DNA from: CAIZGX01 sp044354975
GTDB lineage: Bacteria > Bacteroidota > Bacteroidia > Flavobacteriales_D > Sanyastnellaceae
DNA length: 64,000 nucleotides
Assembly: GCA_044354975.1 (NCBI GenBank)
Contig: JBIKZA010000003.1
Span: 1 to 64,000, forward strand
Reading direction: 5' to 3'
Shown here: positions 23,109-31,115 of the stretch, piece by piece
Numbering within the stretch: position 1 is the stretch's first letter
Layout: each line of letters starts with the position of its first letter
Position numbers and translations under genes: made by a program
Notes under the pieces: generated by a model
What the model was told of the DNA's origin: nothing
Database searches by the model: none
The model's input: the letters and a program-made list of their open reading frames with translations, nothing else

Positions 23109-26100
23109 ATGATTCGCGGAAAGGGACCAACGTTTTATATTCTATTCGTTCTGTTGGTGCTGAACTCAATTTCAGGTCAAGCCCAATTTTACAGAGGTTC
23201 CAATGTTTCTTTCGGGAAAAACCGCGTTCAACACAAGCCTTTCGATTGGTCGTTTTTTCCCGGAGAGCATTTTGAAGTTTATTATTATCAAGGCGGACAG
23301 CAGATAGCTGAACGATCACTGCTGTATTGTGAACAGGAAAAAACACGCCTTCAAAAGTTTTTCAATGTCCAACTCGACGATAAAATTCAAGTGGTTTGTT
23401 TCAACAAACAAAGTGAATTTCGTCAAAGCAATTTAGGATTAACGGACGAAGAAACCGCGAGCATTGGCGGAGCAACGAATATTTTAGGAAATAAAATGTT
23501 TGTGTATTTCGAAGGCACCGATCAAGAACTGCGCGAGCAAATTGCCTTGGGTCTTTCACGAATTATGTATTTGCAATTGATGTACGGTGGCGATTGGAGA
23601 AGCGTGGTTCGCGGAAACAATCGCATAGCCATTCCCACGTGGTATTCCGAAGGTGTAATTCGCTATGCGGCATTGAAAGACCAACGCGAGAGTGAACGCA
23701 CTGCCGAGGATTGGTTCGCCAGCGCACGCTACCCGAACATTCACAGATTAACTGGAAAACAAGCGGAATTTGTTGGGCATAGCTTCTGGTCATACATTGG
23801 AAACATCTACGGTGAAAATGTTGTGCTCGGAATTTTAAACATGACGCAATTGTTCCGCGGCACCGACGGCGGATTTCAATATGTCATTGGAAGAAACACA
23901 GAGACCGTTGTGGGCGACTATCAGCGCTTTTTAGAACAAGGAAGAGATCTAGTTAAAGTAGAAGAGGAGTTGTCTAATCTTCATGTTAAACGAAAGAAGT
24001 TCCAATTGCTCGAACCTGAATTGGTTGGAAAATTCAAAAATGAATACCTGCACGTAACGCCTTCGCACGATCATCTGAAATGGGCGTACACCATGCACAA
24101 CAAAGGTGAATACACGGTCTATATCTACGATACAGAGTCGAAGGAAAAAACGAAAGTAGCTCGTGGAGATTTTAAGAGTGATCGCATTCCAGACGAAAGC
24201 ACGCCGCAACTGGCGTGGCATCCGAATGGTCAAGTGCTGTCATACGTTACCGAGAAAAACGGCAAACTATTTTGGAACACCTACCAACTTGAAACCGAAG
24301 AAAAATCTTCGAAGGAATTATTTCAGGTTGAAAAAATACAGAGCATGTATTATGCTCCAGATGGAAAGAAGGTGGTTATAAGTGCAACCCTAAATGGAAA
24401 AACGAATATCTGTCTATTGCCTATAACTGCGAATATTCCTCAGAAATTAACTGACGATAATTTCGACGATACAGATCCAGTTTTTTCTGCGGATGGAAAT
24501 ACAATTTACTTCAGTTCAAACAGAGGCAGTAACCTCGCCTTGAACTACAACGACAGCATTCGTTCAGAGGATTCAAATTTCCATATATATAAATTGAAAT
24601 TAACCGACGATTATAAAAACGAAGACCTCATTCAATTGACGAATGTGAATTATTCCGATCGAAAGTTGGCTTTAGCGAAGGACAATAAAATTCAATTTAT
24701 TCGAAGTAAAGTCTTGTATGATGAGCGTTGCTCGGTATACAGAGACAGCGCAATTTCGAGCATTGATACGACCATACATTATCGTTATTTCAATGTTACA
24801 GAGGTGTTGCAAAAATCGACTCGACAAACGACAGGTTTTTTCATAGGTTCTGATTTCAAAGAAGGAATCTGGATAGCCCATGAGTTGGGAGTTCCTTATG
24901 CCACAGATGTGAGTTTGGTGAATGATAGAGCTATAGAAATTGAAGGCGATGAGAGTCAACCGGAAAAAGAAAAGGCTCCGTATTCTGAAATGATTTGGTT
25001 TCCCAAGAAGAAAGATGCAACGCGAATCGACACCGAAAACTTTGCATTTCCAGGAGATAAAAAACGTCAGCAAGAAAGTTTGAAACAGTCAGAGGTGCTC
25101 ACAAAATTGACGAAAATAGAAATTCCGAAGACAAAGAATTACATGGTGAATTACACCACGAGTTATGTGCAATCTTCCGTCGACAATCAGTTTGCGAGTT
25201 CGTTTTACCAGAACTACACAGGGCCTACAAGCATCTCCCCAGGGTTTTCAGGATTCTTTAAAGTTGGAATTTCAGACTTAATGGAAGACTACAAGTTAAC
25301 CGCCGGTGTTCGAATAGCTGCCAACTTCAACAACAGTGATTTCGGATTGTCTTTTGAAAACTTGAAAAACCGTTGGGACAAGAAAGTTTCTTTGCAACGA
25401 CAAGGACAAGAGATTACGCAGGAGTACGCCACAATTCGTGTTCAAACCTATAGCCTAACACACGAATGGAAATACCCGTTCACAGAGACAAGTGCCGTTA
25501 AGTTAACTGCAGTAGGGCGCAACGACCGAATGGTCGTTCTGTCGAGTGATCCATACACAGCGTCGTATAAGAATCAGAACGAATGGAACATTGGAGGTAA
25601 GGTTGAATACATTTTCGACAACACCTACATCAAAGGTTTGAATTATAGAACAGGTACTCGCTTTAAGGCATGGGGAGAACACTTCCGCCAACCGAACAAG
25701 CTGAAAGAACAAAATTCCATCTACGTTGTGGGTTTTGATTTCCGCCATTATCAACCCATTCATCGCGATTTAATTTTTGCGTTTCGTTTATGCGGAAGCA
25801 GTTCCTTCGGCGATTACAAAGTGGTCAATTATTTGGGTGGAGTAGACAATTGGCTGGGGCAGAAAGTAGACAATTCTGTTCTTGTCTCTGCTACACAAGG
25901 ATACACATTTCAGGCCTTTGCAGGGCCGTTGAGAGGTTTCTACGTGAATGCGCGAAATGGAAACAACTTCGTTTTAAGTAATTCAGAATTGCGCCTACCG
26001 CTCTTCCGATATTTAAGTAATCGTTCTATCAAATCAGATTTCGCCGACAATTTTCAAGTCATTGGATTCTTCGATATTGGAAGTGCGTGGACCGGGAAAA

Positions 26101-26321
26101 GTCCATACGACGACGCGAATGACTTCAACACAATTACGTTAACACAGACTCCAGTAACAGTGCAATTGAGAAGCAACAAGGAGCCGATCATTTACGGATA
26201 TGGATTCGGATTGCGTTCGAAAGTTTTAGGTTATCACATGCGCGCCGATTGGGCGTGGGGAGTAGATGATAAGACGGTATTGCCGCGTGTGTTTTACTTG
26301 TCCTTGAACTTGGATTTCTAA
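23109..26321 (+). CDS. Envelope protein with degenerate peptidase-MA-like, TolB/PD40 propeller and C-terminal beta-barrel regions
   Basis: The 1070-residue protein starts at MIRGKGPTFYILF with a signal peptide of about 26 residues (ending SISGQAQ). Residues 50-260 resemble the gluzincin MA peptidase family: the second motif is present (IPTWYSEGVIRYAA, 175-188) but where HExxH is expected there is REQIALGLSR (142-151), so zinc catalysis is unlikely. Residues 330-560 hold PD40/TolB-like repeats (TDDNFDDTDPVFSADGNTIYFSSNRGS). From about 700 to the end, alternating hydrophobic strands and a final aromatic residue (FYLSLNLDF) suggest an outer-membrane barrel. Function is unknown. The stop codon is 1 nt from that of the convergent M28 gene. 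Confidence 0.75.
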   Translation: MIRGKGPTFYILFVLLVLNSISGQAQFYRGSNVSFGKNRVQHKPFDWSFFPGEHFEVYYYQGGQQIAERSLLYCEQEKTRLQKFFNVQLDDKIQVVCFNKQSEFRQSNLGLTDEETASIGGATNILGNKMFVYFEGTDQELREQIALGLSRIMYLQLMYGGDWRSVVRGNNRIAIPTWYSEGVIRYAALKDQRESERTAEDWFASARYPNIHRLTGKQAEFVGHSFWSYIGNIYGENVVLGILNMTQLFRGTDGGFQYVIGRNTETVVGDYQRFLEQGRDLVKVEEELSNLHVKRKKFQLLEPELVGKFKNEYLHVTPSHDHLKWAYTMHNKGEYTVYIYDTESKEKTKVARGDFKSDRIPDESTPQLAWHPNGQVLSYVTEKNGKLFWNTYQLETEEKSSKELFQVEKIQSMYYAPDGKKVVISATLNGKTNICLLPITANIPQKLTDDNFDDTDPVFSADGNTIYFSSNRGSNLALNYNDSIRSEDSNFHIYKLKLTDDYKNEDLIQLTNVNYSDRKLALAKDNKIQFIRSKVLYDERCSVYRDSAISSIDTTIHYRYFNVTEVLQKSTRQTTGFFIGSDFKEGIWIAHELGVPYATDVSLVNDRAIEIEGDESQPEKEKAPYSEMIWFPKKKDATRIDTENFAFPGDKKRQQESLKQSEVLTKLTKIEIPKTKNYMVNYTTSYVQSSVDNQFASSFYQNYTGPTSISPGFSGFFKVGISDLMEDYKLTAGVRIAANFNNSDFGLSFENLKNRWDKKVSLQRQGQEITQEYATIRVQTYSLTHEWKYPFTETSAVKLTAVGRNDRMVVLSSDPYTASYKNQNEWNIGGKVEYIFDNTYIKGLNYRTGTRFKAWGEHFRQPNKLKEQNSIYVVGFDFRHYQPIHRDLIFAFRLCGSSSFGDYKVVNYLGGVDNWLGQKVDNSVLVSATQGYTFQAFAGPLRGFYVNARNGNNFVLSNSELRLPLFRYLSNRSIKSDFADNFQVIGFFDIGSAWTGKSPYDDANDFNTITLTQTPVTVQLRSNKEPIIYGYGFGLRSKVLGYHMRADWAWGVDDKTVLPRVFYLSLNLDF

Positions 26322-26322
26322 G

Positions 26323-27348
26323 TTATTTCAAATTCCAAACAGTGTAAGCTAAGGTGTGTCCAACCGCTTTTAAAGTGGGTTTGCTTATGACACTCATATT
26401 GTCTGAATGCGTGTGATGTGAACCTCCGAATTCAAACTGAGTTCCCATGAAATTTGGACGCATATCTACAATGTCTAGTGAAGGAACATTCGCTTGAATC
26501 ATGAACAAATGGTCATCAACAATTCCAGCAGTTTCTTCGTTTTGAAAATATTCGCCGTAACCCAGTTTCGCAGCATTTCCCCAAATGCGATTCACTGCAT
26601 TTCCTGCCGATTGCATGGAATATCCTTCCTTGTTGAAACGCGCTCCCTCTGCACCAACCATATCAAGAAGCACAGCATATCTCATTGTGCGTTGTGGCTT
26701 TTGTTTCGCCCATAATTGCGAACCAAGACACCACGTGTAAGCGTCGTTTTCTCCGTCGGTAGCCCACTCAGGTTTTCCTCCGTCTTCACTATCGAATAAA
26801 ATAAAATCAATGCCAATGTCTTCAGGTAAATCTTTTGAAATACGCGCCAATTCCAACAAAACACCTACACCACTTGCGCCGTCATTCGCTCCGTCTATGG
26901 GTTGTTTGTGTTTGCTCGGATCAGGATCTTTATCTCCATACGGACGGCTGTCCCAATGCGCAGCCAATACAATGCGCTTCGAGGCTCCTGCATGAATAGA
27001 AGCAATTATATTTCGAACAGGAGTGTTTCCACCTTCCCAATTGGGCATAGTGCCTACTTGTTCTTTAACGGTACAATTGTAACTTTTGAATTTTTCAATC
27101 AGCCAATTTCCGCATGCTGCGTGATTCGCATTTCCTGGAACACGCGGACCAAAAGCCACTTGTTTTTGAATGAAGGCATAACAACTGTCGGTCATGAAAT
27201 CGGCAGGTTCTAAAACAGTGCCATTCTCAGTGGTATTGTTTTCTGCGCTCTTTGATTTTCTGAAATACGGTTCTAACGTCTTGAATAGAAGAACCCCTAC
27301 AACTAACGCAATAAGCACAATGGCTATGACCTTTTTATTATTTTTCAT
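26323..27348 (-). CDS. M28 family metallopeptidase, glutaminyl-cyclase-like
   Basis: A 341-residue protein with one N-terminal membrane anchor (about 7-25, VIAIVLIALVVGVLLFKTL) and a soluble M28 domain outside the cytoplasm. Metal ligands are visible in LAAHWDSRPYG (His), GANDGASGVGVLLELAR (Asp) and LFDSEDGGKPEW (Glu), with late ligands in DDHLFMIQANVPSLDIVD and GGSHHTHSD. The order and sequence follow the glutaminyl-peptide cyclotransferase branch, which converts N-terminal Gln to pyroglutamate; such enzymes process exported proteins in Bacteroidota. Aminopeptidase activity cannot be excluded. It overlaps the end of cysS by 11 nt, so they share a transcript. Confidence 0.88.
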   Translation of the reverse strand: MKNNKKVIAIVLIALVVGVLLFKTLEPYFRKSKSAENNTTENGTVLEPADFMTDSCYAFIQKQVAFGPRVPGNANHAACGNWLIEKFKSYNCTVKEQVGTMPNWEGGNTPVRNIIASIHAGASKRIVLAAHWDSRPYGDKDPDPSKHKQPIDGANDGASGVGVLLELARISKDLPEDIGIDFILFDSEDGGKPEWATDGENDAYTWCLGSQLWAKQKPQRTMRYAVLLDMVGAEGARFNKEGYSMQSAGNAVNRIWGNAAKLGYGEYFQNEETAGIVDDHLFMIQANVPSLDIVDMRPNFMGTQFEFGGSHHTHSDNMSVISKPTLKAVGHTLAYTVWNLK

Positions 27349-28804
27349 GTGTCCAGGTGGTTCCTTCTTTTGAATCTTGAAGTTGAATGTTTATTGCTTT
27401 TAATTCATCACGAATTAAGTCAGATGTTGCGAAATCTTTTTTGCCTTTGGCCTCCGCACGCAAACGAATAATCACTTGCATCAGGTCGTTCGAAATATCA
27501 TTCGAAGTTCCGATAACTTCCGCTTGAAGTCCGAGCACTTCGAACACAAATCCGTTCACTAATTTTTGAAGACGATCTATGTCTGATTGTATGAGTTGAA
27601 TTTTATTATCCAAACACGAATTAATCACTTTCACGGCTTCGAACAAATGCGCAATAAGAATAGGAGTGTTGAAGTCATCGCTCATGGCTTCGTAGCAGTT
27701 CTTTTCTAACGCTTCTATATCATAAGTGCTCGAATCGCTTCCCGTTAATGAACCTACTTTTTCTATGGCTTGCATTAATCTTTCGAATCCTTTCTCAGAA
27801 GCCTTCAGTGCTTCATTGCTGAAATCTAATGTGCTTCTGTAATGTGCTTGCTGCATGAAGAAGCGCACAACCATTGGAGAAAATCCTTTTTCTAAAAGTT
27901 CGTGTGTTCCAGAAAATAATTCATGTGGAAGGAATGAATTCCCCAAAGACTTCGACATCTTCTGCCCGTTTACGGTAAGCATATTTGCATGCATCCAATA
28001 ACGTACAGGTGTTTTTCCGCAACACGCAGTATTCTGCGCAACTTCCGATTCATGGTGTGGGAATTTCAAATCCATTCCTCCACCGTGTAAATCGAATTCT
28101 TCACCCAAATATTTTGTGCTCATAGCAGAACACTCTAAGTGCCATCCTGGAAATCCTTCACCCCAAGGCGAAGACCAACGCATAATATGTTCAGGAGATG
28201 CCGCTTTCCACAAAGCGAAATCGGCGAAGAATCTCTTCTCTTCTTGTCCATCTAATTCGCGTGTATTCTCCAATAACTCATCTACGTTCCTTCCGCTCAA
28301 TTCACCGTAAGGAAAAACGTCTTTGTATTTCTTCACATCGAAATAAACGCTTCCGTTTACTTCATACGCATATCCATTTTTAATAATCTCTTCAATCATG
28401 GCAATCTGCTCCATGATGTGTCCTGTTGCACTGGGCTCAATACTCGGCGGATGGTTATTAAATTCACGCATCATGTCGTGGAAATACGTCGTGTATTTCT
28501 GCACAATTTCCATCGGTTCAACGTGCTCCAATTTCGCTTGAGCACCAATGCGATCCACTCCCTCATCGAACTCTGTAGTGATGTGTCCAACGTCGGTTAT
28601 GTTTCGCACATATCGAACTTTGTATCCGAGAAAAGTGAGGTAACGATAGACTGTGTCGAACGTTACGAACGTTCTACAATTTCCTAGGTGAGCGAAATTG
28701 TAAACAGTAGGTCCGCACACATACATTCCAACGAATTGTTTGTGAAGGGGAGTGAACTTTTCTTTCGTTCGCGTAAGACTATTGTAAATTAACAAATCAA
28801 CCAT
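27338..28804 (-). CDS. cysS: Cysteine--tRNA ligase
   Basis: CysRS charges tRNA-Cys in the cytoplasm. The 488 residues from ATG 28804 (MVDLLIYNSLTR) match the class I enzyme. The HIGH-like motif is in PTVYNFAHLGNCRTFV, the zinc ligands in CGPTVY, GWHLECSAMS and HHESEVAQN, and KMSKSLGN is complete. The C-terminal helical domain ends at KEGTTWTHEK. The start is preferred over an upstream ATG, as a TTTCTTTG box ends 4 nt before it. It lies downstream of a terminator and upstream of the M28 peptidase, which it overlaps. Confidence 0.96.
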   Translation of the reverse strand: MVDLLIYNSLTRTKEKFTPLHKQFVGMYVCGPTVYNFAHLGNCRTFVTFDTVYRYLTFLGYKVRYVRNITDVGHITTEFDEGVDRIGAQAKLEHVEPMEIVQKYTTYFHDMMREFNNHPPSIEPSATGHIMEQIAMIEEIIKNGYAYEVNGSVYFDVKKYKDVFPYGELSGRNVDELLENTRELDGQEEKRFFADFALWKAASPEHIMRWSSPWGEGFPGWHLECSAMSTKYLGEEFDLHGGGMDLKFPHHESEVAQNTACCGKTPVRYWMHANMLTVNGQKMSKSLGNSFLPHELFSGTHELLEKGFSPMVVRFFMQQAHYRSTLDFSNEALKASEKGFERLMQAIEKVGSLTGSDSSTYDIEALEKNCYEAMSDDFNTPILIAHLFEAVKVINSCLDNKIQLIQSDIDRLQKLVNGFVFEVLGLQAEVIGTSNDISNDLMQVIIRLRAEAKGKKDFATSDLIRDELKAINIQLQDSKEGTTWTHEK

Positions 28805-28808
28805 ACTG

Positions 28809-28816
28809 CAAAGAAA
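28809..28816 (-). promoter_or_regulatory. Candidate -7 box of cysS
   Basis: The minus strand reads TTTCTTTG, one base off TAnnTTTG, and then CAGT and the ATG: again the 4-nt spacing seen at other genes here. Confidence 0.35.
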
Positions 28817-28828
28817 CGAAGACAAATA

Positions 28829-28856
28829 AAAAAAGCCTCATTCATTGAGGCTTTTT
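28829..28856 (-). terminator. Intrinsic terminator of the epimerase gene
   Basis: AAAAGCCTCA pairs with TGAGGCTTTT around TTCAT; T-rich on both strands. It separates the epimerase gene from cysS. Confidence 0.88.
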
Positions 28857-28875
28857 ATGAGGCTATTACTTTCAG

Positions 28876-29829
28876 TTAAGAAACTTTCTTCGCAATTTCT
28901 TCCAACATGGTTGAAACCAGTCGAGGCATTGGATATTCAATCTCCCAACCCCAATCGTTCTTAGAAGAAGAATCGTCAATGCTATTCGGCCATGAATCGG
29001 CTAGGCCTTGACGGAAGTCTGGTGCATAACTAATTTCGAATCCAGGTAAATGTTTCTGAATTTCTTCAGCCAATTGTTTCGGTGTGAAGCTTATTCCTGC
29101 TAGATTGTAAGCGCTTCGAATTTTAATCTTTTCAGCATCAGATTCCATCAGTTGAATGGTAGCTCGAATGGCGTCTTCCATCATCATCATTGGAAGCTCG
29201 GTATTTTCCGAAAGGAACGAAGTGTATTTGTTTTCCTTCAATGCAGAATAGAAAATATCTACGGCGTAATCTGTCGTTCCTCCGCCTGGAGCAGAGCGAT
29301 GTCCAATTAATCCGGGGTAACGAAGACTGCGAACGTCAACGCCATACTTCATGAAATAATACTCGCACCATCTTTCGCCAGCTAACTTAGAAATTCCATA
29401 AACGGAAGAAGGTTCCATCACAGTTGTCTGAGGCGTTTGATCAGCTGGGGTAGTTGGTCCGAATGCTGCAATGGAACTTGGCCAAAACAAACGGAACTTA
29501 AATTCTTTCGCAAGCTCAAGAATATTTAGAAGCCCTTCCATATTTAACTTCCACGCATACATCGGATTTTTTTCTCCAGTTGCGCTCAAAAGCGCGGCAA
29601 GCTGATAAACTTCTGTTACAGCATGGTCTTCAACACAAGCACGCAGGGCGTCTGCATCCAAAACATTCAACTGAACATAGGGTCCATCTTCTGAAGAAAC
29701 GCTTTCTGCTGCTTGAATATCGGCCCCGATAACATTGTCTTGTCCCAACTTCGAACGAAGGGCCATCACAAGCTCAATGCCTATTTGTCCTCTGCAGCCA
29801 ATAACCAACGCTTTTCTATTCGTACTCAT
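28876..29829 (-). CDS. NAD-dependent epimerase/dehydratase family protein, L-threonine 3-dehydrogenase-like
   Basis: A 317-residue short-chain (extended SDR) oxidoreductase from ATG 29829 (MSTNRKALVIGCRGQIG). The NAD-binding glycine motif is GCRGQIG, the acidic residue that selects NAD is in VIGADIQ, and the catalytic Tyr-x-x-x-Lys is VYGISKLAGERW with the Ser in WPSSIAAFG. The family members closest to this pattern are epimerase-type L-threonine dehydrogenases, which make 2-amino-3-ketobutyrate from threonine (LRYPGLIGHRSAPGGGTTDYAVDIF is typical). It is divergent from queA and ends at a strong terminator, so it is transcribed alone. Confidence 0.9.
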   Translation of the reverse strand: MSTNRKALVIGCRGQIGIELVMALRSKLGQDNVIGADIQAAESVSSEDGPYVQLNVLDADALRACVEDHAVTEVYQLAALLSATGEKNPMYAWKLNMEGLLNILELAKEFKFRLFWPSSIAAFGPTTPADQTPQTTVMEPSSVYGISKLAGERWCEYYFMKYGVDVRSLRYPGLIGHRSAPGGGTTDYAVDIFYSALKENKYTSFLSENTELPMMMMEDAIRATIQLMESDAEKIKIRSAYNLAGISFTPKQLAEEIQKHLPGFEISYAPDFRQGLADSWPNSIDDSSSKNDWGWEIEYPMPRLVSTMLEEIAKKVS

Positions 29830-29854
29830 AGTTAAAAATGTTTTCAAAAATAGG

Positions 29855-29862
29855 TATTTTCG
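29855..29862 (+). promoter_or_regulatory. -7 promoter box of queA, predicting a leaderless mRNA
   Basis: TATTTTCG is one base off TAnnTTTG; the four bases CGCC follow, then the ATG at 29867. Confidence 0.5.
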
Positions 29863-29866
29863 CGCC

Positions 29867-31063
29867 ATGGCAATTCCACAAATTGAAATTGAAGATTTCA
29901 ATTACACACTTCCCGAAGATCGCATTCGCGTTATTCCACTCGAAGAACGCGCGGCTGCCAAATTGTTGGTCTATGAAAACGGAGAAATAATAGATTCCAT
30001 TTTTTCTGAATTGCCGAATTTTTTGAAGGAAGGAGATCTGTTAATTTCTAATAATTCGAAAGTTATTCCTGCTCGAATTATTTTTCAAAAAGAATCGGGT
30101 GCGTTCATAGAGATCATGTGTCTAGCACCCTTCGGATACTCATACACAGAAGCCTTTTCGGCACATGATAGCGTTTCCTTCACCGCATACATCGGAAATT
30201 CAAAACGATGGAAAGAAGGAAAATTAGAATTGAAAATCAATTGGAACAATTCCACCGAAAGCGTCTTCATCGAAAGAAAAGGAATTGAGAAAGATGCCTT
30301 CATCGTAGAATTCAATTGGAACTTCAACGCCGTCTTCTCCGAAGTCATAGAGGCCATCGGACAGGTTCCATTGCCACCCTATTTCCAGCGCAAGCCTGTG
30401 GCTAACGATGTTGGCAGATACCAAACCGTCTTCGCGAAAACCGAAGGATCCGTTGCTGCGCCCACCGCCGGTTTGCATTACACAAAAGAAGTTCTTAAAG
30501 CCATTGCGAATGCTGGCGTTAAACAAGAGCAAGTGTGTCTGCACGTTGGAGCAGGAACCTTCAAGCCCGTCTCATCAGAGCGCATAGAAGACCACGAAAT
30601 GCATGCTGAATTTTTTGAAGTGACGCGCGAGTGCATTCAATCCATTTTGAATTGTGAAGGAAGAGTCGTTGCTGCTGGAACAACTTCGATGCGAACGCTT
30701 GAAAGTTTATATTGGCTCGGAGTTCGTGTTTTAGAGGGAAAAGAGACAGGTTCTGTCCATCAGTGGGAATCTTACACTTCGGATTCAAGTTACACGAAGG
30801 AAGAGGCGCTTAAGGCTTTATTGAATCGCCTCGACACAACGAATCGAAACAGTATTTGCGCTTCTTCGAGTATTTGCATTGCCCCCGGATATTCATTTAA
30901 GATTTGTTCCGGTCTGCAAACCAATTATCATCAACCGAAAAGCACTTTGTTATTGCTCATTGCGGCAACAGTTGGTGAAGAGTGGAAGCGCATTTACTCG
31001 CACGCAATGGATCATGAATACATGTTTTTGAGTTACGGCGACACCATGTTGCTCTGGTTCTAA
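29867..31063 (+). CDS. queA: S-adenosylmethionine:tRNA ribosyltransferase-isomerase
   Basis: QueA adds the ribosyl part of S-adenosylmethionine to 7-aminomethyl-7-deazaguanine in tRNA, giving epoxyqueuosine at the wobble position. The protein has 398 residues from ATG 29867 (MAIPQIEIEDFNYTLPEDRIR). Conserved stretches include LPPYFQRK, TAGLHYTKEVL, LHVGAGTFKPVSSERIEDHEMHAEF and GTTSMRTLESL. It is longer than the roughly 350 residues of E. coli QueA, which is usual in Bacteroidota. The upstream extension is rejected because it covers the divergent epimerase gene. A terminator follows the stop codon. Confidence 0.95.
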   Translation: MAIPQIEIEDFNYTLPEDRIRVIPLEERAAAKLLVYENGEIIDSIFSELPNFLKEGDLLISNNSKVIPARIIFQKESGAFIEIMCLAPFGYSYTEAFSAHDSVSFTAYIGNSKRWKEGKLELKINWNNSTESVFIERKGIEKDAFIVEFNWNFNAVFSEVIEAIGQVPLPPYFQRKPVANDVGRYQTVFAKTEGSVAAPTAGLHYTKEVLKAIANAGVKQEQVCLHVGAGTFKPVSSERIEDHEMHAEFFEVTRECIQSILNCEGRVVAAGTTSMRTLESLYWLGVRVLEGKETGSVHQWESYTSDSSYTKEEALKALLNRLDTTNRNSICASSSICIAPGYSFKICSGLQTNYHQPKSTLLLLIAATVGEEWKRIYSHAMDHEYMFLSYGDTMLLWF

Positions 31064-31070
31064 GAAATGA

Positions 31071-31094
31071 AAAAGGATGCCGAAGCATCCTTTT
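31071..31094. terminator. Bidirectional terminator between queA and the ppiD-like gene
   Basis: AAAAGGATGC/GCATCCTTTT with loop CGAA, A-rich on one side and T-rich on the other, between convergent genes. Confidence 0.9.
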
Positions 31095-31115
31095 CAATTA
31101 TCGAGATTCTAAAAA

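Noticed and set aside
22423..23346. Metallo-hydrolase with a 95-residue N-terminal extension
   Set aside because: The extension overlaps the divergent gene and both promoters, and has no similarity to the family.
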